From the NCBI GenBank assembly GCA_937912125.1, contig CALDOK010000482.1, forward strand, positions 1-60,768: a stretch of DNA of 60,768 nt, in the 5' to 3' direction. The notes under the pieces are model-generated. The model had not been told where the DNA came from and did no database searches. It saw nothing but the letters and a program-made list of their open reading frames with translations. Below, in pieces: positions 53,610 through 60,768 of this stretch. Source of the stretch: an uncultured Pseudomonadota bacterium. GTDB lineage: Bacteria > Myxococcota_A > UBA796 > JAFGLY01. The position numbers and the translations under genes are program-made. Each line of letters opens with the position of its first letter. The stretch's first letter is position 1.

Positions 53610-55853
53610 ATGGCGCGGGCACCAGCGCGCATCATCGCCGTCGGCGGCGCCAGGGATGGCGCCGGCAAGAGCACGTTCGCGGTCAACGTGGCCATGTCCC
53701 TGCGCAAGGAGACTCAGGCCTCGGTGTTGATCGTCGAGGCCGACATCGAGGGGGCCGGCGACGTCGCGGCGCTGCTGGGGGTCAAGGCCGCCCGCGGCGC
53801 GGTGGAGCTGGCGCCCTATGTCGACAAGCTCGACACCCAGACCATGTCACGGCAGATCGCCGTGCATGCCACCGGCGTGGGCTTTCTGCCCCTGGCAGTG
53901 GATCTGGACGCCGCCCGGGGGATGGACCCTGACGCCTTCGCCCGCATCTTCGAGCTGGTGCGGCCCCTGTGCGACTTCGTGGTGGTGGACTGCGGCGCCG
54001 ACGTCAACCAGCTCAATGTCCGGATGATGGAGCAGAGCTCGGGCATCTTCCTGATGGCCTCCCCCGACGTGCTGGTGCTCAACCACACCCGCCGCCTGGT
54101 GGAGCGGCTGCAGGCCCTGCACTTCCCCGCCCAGCTCATCAAGGTGGTGCTGAACCGCTACGACCAGGCCATGGGCGTGCCCCTCGAGATGATCACCCAG
54201 AAGCTGCAGCGTCCGGTGCTGGTCACCCTGATGCAGGACGATCCCACCTGCCAGCAGGCGTCCATGCAGGGCCAGCCCTTCGTGGCCCATCAGCCCCGGG
54301 CCGCCATCACGCGCAACTACGACGAGTTCGTCATCAAGCTGCTGGAGTCCAAGACCCTCGAGTCCATGGGCCAGATGCAGCGGCCCCAGGGCATCAAGAT
54401 CGAGGGCGGGCGCATCGTGGGGCTCGACGCCGAGAGCTCGCGCCAGGCCGCCCAGATCGGCCAGTGGATGAAGTCTCGCGGGTCCAAGGCCCGCACCGGG
54501 CGCAAGAGCATCGACCCCCGCACCGCGCTCAAGATGGTCATCCACAAGCGCCTGGTCGAGGTCATCGACCTCAAGAAGCTCAACAAAGATCTGGACGAGT
54601 CGGAGGAGAAGGAGTCCGCGCTGCGCAAGCAGGCCTACACCGCGGTCTGTCAGCTGATGGACTCCGAGGGTCGCTCCATCACCGACCGCCACGAGCGCGA
54701 GAAGATCGTCAAGGAGATCCTGGACGAGGCCCTGGGCCTGGGGCCCCTCGAGGATCTGCTGGCCAACGACTCGATCACCGAGATCATGGTCAACCGGCGC
54801 GACCAGACCTACATCGAGCTCAAGGGCAAGCTCATCGAGGTGGACGCCAACTTCACCGACGATGCCCAGCTGCTCGGCGTCATCGAGCGCATCGTACACC
54901 CCATCGGGCGCCGCATCGACGAGAAGTCTCCGATGGTCGACGCGCGCCTGCCCGACGGCTCCCGCGTCAACGCCATCATCCCGCCCCTGTCCCTGGACGG
55001 CCCGGCGCTGACCATCCGCAAGTTCTCGAAGGACCCCCTGACGATCCAGAACCTCATCGAGTTCGGGTCCATCACCGAGGAGATGGCCGACCTGTTGCGC
55101 TCCTGCGTCGAGGCCAAGCTCAACATCCTCATCTCCGGCGGCACCGGCTCGGGCAAGACCACCCTGCTCAACGTGATGTCCAGCTTCATCCCCGAGGACG
55201 AGCGCATCGTCACGGTCGAGGACAGCGCCGAGCTGCAGCTCAAGCAGCCCCACGTGGTGCGCCTCGAGTCCCGCCCGGCCAACATCGAGGGCGAAGGCGC
55301 CATCGGCATCCGCGATCTGGTCAAGAACTGCCTGCGCATGCGCCCAGACCGCATCGTGGTGGGCGAGTGCCGCGGTGCCGAGGCCCTGGACATGCTCCAG
55401 GCCATGAACACTGGCCACGACGGCTCCCTCACCACCATCCACGCCAACACGCCCCGGGACTGCATCTCCCGCCTCGAGACCCTGGTCATGTTCACCGGGC
55501 TCGAGCTGCCCTCGAAGGCCATCCGCGAGCAGATCTCCAACGCCATCCACATCATCGTGCAGCAGGCGCGCATGCTCGACGGCACGCGCAAGGTCACCAA
55601 GATCTCCGAGATCACGGGCATGGAAGGCCCGACCATCACCCTGCAGGACATCTTCGTCTACAAGCAGGAGGGCATGGACGAGAACCGCAAGGTCCTGGGC
55701 CGCTACGTGGCCACCGGCTTCGTGCCCAAGTTCATCACGAAGCTCGAGGCCATGGGCATCGCGCTGCCCAAGGGTATCTTCGCCGAGGTCCAGGCGAACG
55801 TAGGCCCAGGCTACGGGCCGCGCGGTGGCCACCCGCCCACAGGGAGGCGCTGA
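53610..55853 (+). CDS. Fusion of a CpaE-type MinD-like ATPase and the CpaF secretion ATPase
   Basis: The 747-residue protein joins two families that are usually separate. Residues 1-260 are MinD/CpaE-like: VGGARDGAGKSTFAVNVAMS (P-loop), VLIVEADIEGAGDVAALLGV, DFVVVDCGADVN. After a linker (about 260-330) follows a full CpaF: LGPLEDLLANDSITEIMVNR, DGSRVNAIIPPLSLDGPALT, LISGGTGSGKTTLLNVMSSF (Walker A), RPDRIVVGECRGAEALDMLQ (Walker B), GHDGSLTTIHANTPRD. The CpaE receiver-like domain is missing. CpaE localises and CpaF powers the pilus, so the fusion would tie both in one chain. TadB starts at its stop. Confidence 0.92.
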   Translation: MARAPARIIAVGGARDGAGKSTFAVNVAMSLRKETQASVLIVEADIEGAGDVAALLGVKAARGAVELAPYVDKLDTQTMSRQIAVHATGVGFLPLAVDLDAARGMDPDAFARIFELVRPLCDFVVVDCGADVNQLNVRMMEQSSGIFLMASPDVLVLNHTRRLVERLQALHFPAQLIKVVLNRYDQAMGVPLEMITQKLQRPVLVTLMQDDPTCQQASMQGQPFVAHQPRAAITRNYDEFVIKLLESKTLESMGQMQRPQGIKIEGGRIVGLDAESSRQAAQIGQWMKSRGSKARTGRKSIDPRTALKMVIHKRLVEVIDLKKLNKDLDESEEKESALRKQAYTAVCQLMDSEGRSITDRHEREKIVKEILDEALGLGPLEDLLANDSITEIMVNRRDQTYIELKGKLIEVDANFTDDAQLLGVIERIVHPIGRRIDEKSPMVDARLPDGSRVNAIIPPLSLDGPALTIRKFSKDPLTIQNLIEFGSITEEMADLLRSCVEAKLNILISGGTGSGKTTLLNVMSSFIPEDERIVTVEDSAELQLKQPHVVRLESRPANIEGEGAIGIRDLVKNCLRMRPDRIVVGECRGAEALDMLQAMNTGHDGSLTTIHANTPRDCISRLETLVMFTGLELPSKAIREQISNAIHIIVQQARMLDGTRKVTKISEITGMEGPTITLQDIFVYKQEGMDENRKVLGRYVATGFVPKFITKLEAMGIALPKGIFAEVQANVGPGYGPRGGHPPTGRR

Positions 55854-56815
55854 TGGATCTGCCCATCGATCCGAACACCATCAGCATGATGCCGCTGTGG
55901 TGGGACTTCCGCACCATGTTCCGGCTGGCGGGCTTCGGCCTGTTCGTGCTGGGCTGGTTCGGCATCGGGCTCACCATGGCCCCGTGGATCTTCGAGAAGT
56001 TCCACGACGCCACCGCCGGCTACGTGAAGTGGATGGTGGACATGTTCGACGCCATGTTCATCCGGGTGGAGCCCCGCTGGTGCGTGCTGTCCATCCTGGT
56101 GTCCATGGGCCTGTTCGCGGGCGTGGGGTGGTGGCTCACCTCGGCCCTGCCCGACGGCATGAGCTTCCTGATGCTCCGGCTGTCCATCGTCTCCTTCCTG
56201 GTCTTCGCGCCCTTCGGCCTGCCCATCGGCTGGCGGCTGCCCCGCAAGATCGTGCAGATGATCTGGAACTGGCGGATCGACCGCTTCGAGGATCAGCTGC
56301 TGGACGCCCTGGCCTTCATGTCCAACGGTCTGCGCTCGGGCCTGTCCCTGGTCCAGACCATGGAGATGGTGGTCGAAGAGCTGTCCAACCCCATCTCCGA
56401 AGAGTTCGGGCTGGTGCTCGCCGAGCAGCGGGTGGGCGTTCCCTTCGAGGAGGCCCTGCTCAACTTGGAGCAGCGCGTCGGCTCCGAGGACGTGCAGATC
56501 CTGGTCACCAGCATCAACATCCTGCGGCAGTCCGGCGGAAACCTCAGCGAGACCTTCCAGACCATCGGCTACACCATCCGCGAGCGCAAGAAGGTCAAGG
56601 GCAAGATCAAGACCATGACCGCCCAGGGTGTGTCCCAGGCGGTGATCATCACGGTGATGCCCTTCGCCCTCGGCGGCATCTTGTGGGCCTTCGACCACGA
56701 GCTGGTGGCCCGCATGTGGTCCACCTGGCTGGGCTGGGCCTTGATCTTCCTGCTGCTGTTCCTGCAGACCGTCGGCGCCCTCATCATGCGCAAGATCGTG
56801 ATGATCCGGGTCTAG
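55853..56815 (+). CDS. tadB: Tad pilus inner-membrane protein TadB (type II secretion F family)
   Basis: The 320-residue protein has membrane helices near residues 22-42, 79-97, 104-122 and at the end, with the GSPII_F domain between: DQLLDALAFMSNGLRSGLSL, QTMEMVVEEL, EEFGLVLAEQRVGVPFEEAL, LREXGGNLSE-type RQSGGNLSETFQTIGYTIRE. TadB and TadC form the inner-membrane platform; no TadC is encoded here, so the partner is elsewhere or absent. The start overlaps the fusion gene by one base (TGATG). Confidence 0.85.
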   Translation: MDLPIDPNTISMMPLWWDFRTMFRLAGFGLFVLGWFGIGLTMAPWIFEKFHDATAGYVKWMVDMFDAMFIRVEPRWCVLSILVSMGLFAGVGWWLTSALPDGMSFLMLRLSIVSFLVFAPFGLPIGWRLPRKIVQMIWNWRIDRFEDQLLDALAFMSNGLRSGLSLVQTMEMVVEELSNPISEEFGLVLAEQRVGVPFEEALLNLEQRVGSEDVQILVTSINILRQSGGNLSETFQTIGYTIRERKKVKGKIKTMTAQGVSQAVIITVMPFALGGILWAFDHELVARMWSTWLGWALIFLLLFLQTVGALIMRKIVMIRV

Positions 56816-58243
56816 GTGCTCTCGCCTCCGACCGACGCCTCCCGGGCCCTGCAGGCGCCCTGGTCCCCCCGCCTGCGGGGTGCAGCGCTGTGGCTGGCCC
56901 TGTGCGCCGTCTCCTGTGAGCGGCAGCCACAGACCCTGGCGGACTGCGACGACCTGGCTTGCCGGGTGGCGTGGCTCGAGGCGCGCCCGGATCTTCCCCG
57001 AGAAGAGCTGCGTGTGGCCCTGAAGCAGGTGCAGGACCCGGTGGATCGGGAGCTGGTCATCATGCGGCTGGTGGAGACCCAGCCCGGGCGAACGGCCGTG
57101 CTGTGCGGGCTGCTGCCCCAGGGCGCGGCGCGGCGTCGCTGCACGGCCATCCAGGATCGACCCCACCTGTGGCTCGAGCTGCCCTCGGGTGAGCCCGAGG
57201 GTGGTCGGCTGGGCGGGGGCCCCACCAGCCGCCGCCCGCTGCCCAGCGACGATGTGGTGTCCCCCTACGCCGACGTCCTCCCCGTGACGGCCCACTGCGA
57301 GGCCACGGCCGATCCGAACAGCTGCCAGGGCCTGCGGGCCCGCGGCGCGGCGCAGGCGGGAGACCCGGCCGCGGCCGCGGCCCTGTGCCGAGGCATGAGC
57401 GATGACCGCTGGCGGGAGGAGTGCCTCTTCATGGCTGCGGAGGAGGCCATCGATCACCTGGGGGTCGAGGCCTACAAGGCATCGTCGGAGCTGTGCCTGG
57501 GCTCGGGCCGCTTCGCCTCCAACTGCCAGGTGCACCTGGTCATCCTGCTCGCCTCGAGGCTCCCCGCCGTCGCGGGGGTCACCGGTGACTGGCAGCGCGC
57601 CTTGGCCATCGCCGACCGGATCCAGAGCACCTGGCTCGAGGTGGACCCCGCCTTCGGCGCGGTCATGCTCGGCCGCTTCTGGGCCGAGGTCACCTTCCGG
57701 TCCATCATGGCCAGCCTGGTGCCGGCCGGGGATCTGCTCGATGTGCTGCCCAGCGAGGCCGCGCCCCACCTGCGGGCGGCGGTGGCCTGGCGGATGTTCC
57801 GTGACGGGGGGGGCGGCGACCTGGATCTCGACGGCTGGGTGGAGCGCCTGTCCGTGCTGCTCCAGGCCCGGGCGGGGGTGCCAGCCCCCTGCACCACCGC
57901 ACCCCTGTACGACCCGGTGGAGGACTTCTGGGGCCGGGACGGTGAGGGCGAGGAGGAGATCCCGGCGCTGGTGTACATCTCCACAGCCCGCCGCGCCACC
58001 TCCGAGGATCTCGCCGAGGACCTCACCATCTGCGTGCTCGAGGCCGCGGCGCGACACGACGAGGGCGGCCTGGACATCGTCCGACAGGGTGTCTCCAGCC
58101 CCCATCCCCTGGCGGCCTGGACCGCGACGCGCCTGCTGGATCGAGCCGCGCGGACGAGCGGGGATCGCAAGGGGCAGGGGCCCAGGCCGAAGCGGAGACT
58201 CGACGCCGAGGTGGGCCCTCAGCGGACCCCAGAGGCGCGCTAG
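56816..58243 (+). CDS. Cys-rich lipoprotein, paralog of the one at 9.2 kb
   Basis: The 475-residue protein begins at GTG 56816, immediately after the tadB stop. A signal (RGAALWLALCAVSC) ends in a lipobox. The body has paired cysteines (DCDDLACRVAW, CEATADPNSCQGL, CRGMSDDRWREECLF, CLGSGRFASNCQVH). It shares motif order with the protein at 9153-10436, including RRRCTAIQDRPHLW and LLDVLPSEAAPHLRAAVAWR. The tail is basic (GPRPKRRLDAEVG). It belongs to the Tad operon by position, but no known Tad component looks like it. Confidence 0.7.
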   Translation: MLSPPTDASRALQAPWSPRLRGAALWLALCAVSCERQPQTLADCDDLACRVAWLEARPDLPREELRVALKQVQDPVDRELVIMRLVETQPGRTAVLCGLLPQGAARRRCTAIQDRPHLWLELPSGEPEGGRLGGGPTSRRPLPSDDVVSPYADVLPVTAHCEATADPNSCQGLRARGAAQAGDPAAAAALCRGMSDDRWREECLFMAAEEAIDHLGVEAYKASSELCLGSGRFASNCQVHLVILLASRLPAVAGVTGDWQRALAIADRIQSTWLEVDPAFGAVMLGRFWAEVTFRSIMASLVPAGDLLDVLPSEAAPHLRAAVAWRMFRDGGGGDLDLDGWVERLSVLLQARAGVPAPCTTAPLYDPVEDFWGRDGEGEEEIPALVYISTARRATSEDLAEDLTICVLEAAARHDEGGLDIVRQGVSSPHPLAAWTATRLLDRAARTSGDRKGQGPRPKRRLDAEVGPQRTPEAR

Positions 58244-58290
58244 CCCCTGCTTCGCGGTTAGAGCCCCCGACCCCTCAACCCGGCGATCTC

Positions 58291-60717
58291 GTGTCACACC
58301 GCAAGCTCATCGATCCCGAGGCCTGGGCCGTGCGCCTGGTGGCCGCGCAGATCGCCTCGCCCTGGCGCTTCCTGGTGGTGGTGGCGGCCATCACCGCCGT
58401 GATGGGGCTGCTGGCCACGGGGCTCGAGTTCGACTCCAGCTACGAGGCCCTGCTGCCCGATGGCGCCCCGGAGATCGCCCAGATCGACGCGGTGCGTGAA
58501 CGCACCGGAGGCTTCAGGCAGCTGGTGGTGGCCATCGAGGGGGAGGACCCGGACGCTCGGGTGGCCTTCGGAGCTGCGCTGGTGGAGCGGATCCGGGGGC
58601 TGCCCGGCGTGCGCACCGCGGATCTCGAGCTGCCGGTGGAGTTCTTCGCCCAGCGCGGCATCTGGCTGATGGACCCGTCCACCCTGGATGAGCTGGTGGT
58701 GGCGGTGCACCGCGCGGTCCAGGCCACGACCTTCCCGTTCGGCGGAACGGATCCCCACACCGCCTGGCAGCGGGTCGAGAGCATCGTGGAGCGGGAGCGG
58801 GGGCAGCTGCCCTTCGAGGGCTCGGTGCTGCACAGCGACGACGGTCGCTTCACCTTCCTGTTGGTGGTGCCGTCCATCAAGTTCTCGGACATGCAGGCGG
58901 GCACCGATCTGTTGGCCAGGATCGATCGCGAGATCGACGCCCTGGAGCCCGCGAGTGCGGGCCTGGAGCTGCGCTATGCGGGCAACCTGGCCTTGGTCCA
59001 GGAGCAGCACCATGTGATGCGGGCCGACCTGCGGCGGGCCTCCGTGGTGGCGCTGCTGTTCGGTGTGGGCATCCTGTGGATCGCCACACGGCGTTGGCTC
59101 GCCCCCTTGGTGGTGGGCGGCGCGCTGCTGTGCGGCATCGGCTGGACCTTCGGGCTGGCTCGCCTGACCATCGGGCACTTGAACATCATCACGGGTTTGC
59201 TGGTGGCGGTGCTCATCGGCCTGGGCATCGACTTCGGGATCCACCTGTTCGTGCGCTACCAGCAGGAGCGCTCGGTGGGTGGCGTCAGCGCCGCGGATGC
59301 GGTGCGCATCGCCGTGCGGGGCACCTTGCCCCCGGCCCTCACGGGCGCCCTGACCACCGCGGGGACCTTCTTCAGCTTCGCCGCGGCTCGCTTCCGCGGC
59401 TTCTCGGAGTTCGGGCTGGTGGCGGGGATGGGCGTGCTGCTGACGCTGCTCTCGGTGTTCCTGGTGCTGCCTCCGCTGCTGCTGATCCTGGACCGGCGCC
59501 TGCGGCCCCCAGGGAGGGCGAAGCCGGCCCCTGCGGCAAGCAGCATCGCGCCCGCGCTGGCCTGGCCCGTGGTGCTGGTCATGCTCGCGCTGGCCCTGTA
59601 CGGCGCGGTCTTCGCCTCGGGGGTTCCCTTCCGCAACGACTACCGGCAGCTGCGGGGTGAGAGCCCGGCCACGGAGTTCCTGCAGTACGTGGACGCCCAG
59701 CTGGGGGCCGGCTTCAACCCCGCGGTCTTCCTGGTGGACGATCTCGAGGCCGCCCGTGAGCTGGAGCGGCTGGCCCTGATCCTGCGGGACGAGGGCTTGC
59801 CCGACGGGCGGGAGTCCCGCCTGGGGCGGGTGTTCTCGGCGGCCCACCTGGTGCCGGGCGAGCTGGACGAGCATCGGGATCGCATCGCCAAGCTGGCCGC
59901 GGTGGTGAGCCATCCCTCCCTGGACCGCTACGCGCTGGCGGACGACGCCAAGGGGCTGCGCCTGCGCCAGGCGCGGGCCATGGTCCAGAGCCAGCCTTGG
60001 GGGCTCGACGATCTGCCCTCGGCCATCGCGCAGCGCTTCATGACCCCCGCGGGCGACGCGCTGCTGGTCTATGTCTGGCCCTCCGAGCCCAGCTGGGCCG
60101 ACTGGCAGGCCGCGGCCTGGGAGGACGAGCTCGCGGTGCTCTCCGGGCGCGTCGCCGCCGCCGGGATCCCTCACCAGATGGCGGATGAGACCCTGATCAT
60201 CGCCTGGGTCTACCGGATCATCAAGGCCGACGGCCCTCGGCTGCTGCTGCTGGCGACCCTGGTGGTGGTCTGCTTCCTGCTGCTGGACTTCCGCAGCTTG
60301 CGGGTGACGGCGCTGGTGGTCTTCCCGCTGGTGGTCGGCATGCTGGCGTTCGTGGGCCTGCTCCATGCCACGGGCATGGAGATCAACATGTTCAACCTCA
60401 TCGTGCTGCCTTCGCTCATCGGCATCGGCATCGACAACGCGGTGCACATCTTCCATCGGTATCGCGAGGAAGGCGCCGGGAGCCTGGCCCTGGTGGTTCG
60501 CCAGACGGGCCTGGCGGCGTTGCTGGCCTCCCTCACCACGGCGGTGGGCTTCGGGGCCAGCCTGGTGTCCCACCACGTGGGCCTGCGCTCCATGGGCTGG
60601 CTGGCCATCCTGGGCATCGCCTGCACGTTTGTGGCCGCCACCCTGTTCTTCCCCGCCTTCCTGGCGCTGCGGGAGCGCAGCATCGTCCAGAAGCACAAGG
60701 GAGACCGGGGGCGCTAG
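58291..60717 (+). CDS. MMPL/RND-family transporter
   Basis: The 808-residue protein starts at GTG 58291. It has a helix near residue 30 (FLVVVAAITAVMGLLATGLE), a periplasmic loop, a helix block with LIGLGIDFGIHLFVRYQQER, a second loop and a second block with LIGIGIDNAVHIFHRYREEG. Both halves carry the GID..IH.F.RY motif of MMPL transporters. It is a paralog of the protein at 20163-22556. It follows the lipoprotein gene after 47 nt and may be part of the same transcript as the Tad genes. The substrate is unknown, possibly a lipid. Confidence 0.85.
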   Translation: MSHRKLIDPEAWAVRLVAAQIASPWRFLVVVAAITAVMGLLATGLEFDSSYEALLPDGAPEIAQIDAVRERTGGFRQLVVAIEGEDPDARVAFGAALVERIRGLPGVRTADLELPVEFFAQRGIWLMDPSTLDELVVAVHRAVQATTFPFGGTDPHTAWQRVESIVERERGQLPFEGSVLHSDDGRFTFLLVVPSIKFSDMQAGTDLLARIDREIDALEPASAGLELRYAGNLALVQEQHHVMRADLRRASVVALLFGVGILWIATRRWLAPLVVGGALLCGIGWTFGLARLTIGHLNIITGLLVAVLIGLGIDFGIHLFVRYQQERSVGGVSAADAVRIAVRGTLPPALTGALTTAGTFFSFAAARFRGFSEFGLVAGMGVLLTLLSVFLVLPPLLLILDRRLRPPGRAKPAPAASSIAPALAWPVVLVMLALALYGAVFASGVPFRNDYRQLRGESPATEFLQYVDAQLGAGFNPAVFLVDDLEAARELERLALILRDEGLPDGRESRLGRVFSAAHLVPGELDEHRDRIAKLAAVVSHPSLDRYALADDAKGLRLRQARAMVQSQPWGLDDLPSAIAQRFMTPAGDALLVYVWPSEPSWADWQAAAWEDELAVLSGRVAAAGIPHQMADETLIIAWVYRIIKADGPRLLLLATLVVVCFLLLDFRSLRVTALVVFPLVVGMLAFVGLLHATGMEINMFNLIVLPSLIGIGIDNAVHIFHRYREEGAGSLALVVRQTGLAALLASLTTAVGFGASLVSHHVGLRSMGWLAILGIACTFVAATLFFPAFLALRERSIVQKHKGDRGR

Positions 60718-60768
60718 GGGCTGTCTGGAACCTCTCCGCCTTCTTCGGCCACGGCGGGCTCGGCGGGG
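60714..60768 (-). CDS. C-terminal end of a minus-strand gene
   Basis: Reading the minus strand from the right edge gives PAEPAVAEEGGEVPDSP and a TAG at 60716-60714, interlocked with the stop of the MMPL gene (CTAG). The same arrangement occurs at 20163-20166. Only about 17 codons are visible, so this is an inference from the pattern and the acidic, Pro/Ala-rich composition. Confidence 0.35.
   Translation of the reverse strand, partial: PAEPAVAEEGGEVPDSP

Overview
The window is about 60.8 kb of GC-rich, tightly packed bacterial chromosome. Lipoproteins are abundant, TPR proteins are common, there is a kinase with the HRDISPSN catalytic loop, a protein joining a DUF4388-like domain to a J domain, and a lipoprotein with Ser-Asp-Ala-Asp repeats. 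Together these suggest an uncultured Myxococcota / deltaproteobacterial lineage; this is inferred from gene content only. No rRNA, tRNA, CRISPR array or insertion sequence was seen.

The middle (30.3-42.2 kb) is the classical replication-origin neighbourhood. On the minus strand run rpmH, rnpA, yidD, yidC, jag and mnmE, followed by gshB; on the plus strand run dnaA, dnaN, recF and gyrB. The best oriC candidate is the dnaA-dnaN gap (36998-37362), which has DnaA-box-like sequences, an inverted repeat and an AT-rich stretch. Two details stand out. The jag gene has an apparent one-base frameshift at a poly-G run inside an 18-bp tandem repeat, and rnpA has no usual start codon downstream of rpmH, so it may start inside it.

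The left arm (0-30 kb) is a mosaic of small operons. First comes a partial DUF5060 gene and a patch of gene debris (a TetR fragment and a Cys-rich remnant), then lipoproteins, a short-chain dehydrogenase, a radical SAM protein and a ThiE-like protein. A compact operon follows (7.5-12.3 kb): TPR-sulfotransferase, Cys-rich lipoprotein, sulfatase-like lipoprotein and EF-hand lipoprotein. Next are an orphan DNA methyltransferase, an SGNH hydrolase, adenosine deaminase, a CpaF-like ATPase paired with a J-domain/TPR protein, NAD kinase, an MMPL/RND transporter, a FliA-like sigma factor behind a consensus sigma-54 promoter, an rRNA methyltransferase, a LysM protein and a periplasmic TPR protein.

The right arm (42-60.8 kb) has two overlapping ArsA-like ATPases, a small exported protein, an intergenic region packed with perfect hairpins (45022-45233), an exported binding-domain protein, a UbiA-family prenyltransferase and a Ser/Thr kinase. 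It then carries a Tad/Flp pilus locus: three Flp pilins around a prepilin peptidase, CpaB, the CpaC secretin, a natural fusion of a CpaE-type ATPase with the CpaF motor, and TadB. Behind it lie a lipoprotein related to the one in the sulfotransferase operon and a second MMPL/RND transporter. The pilin promoter and the sigma-factor promoter both look sigma-54 dependent and share the same 54-nt spacing to the start codon, which suggests common regulatory logic.
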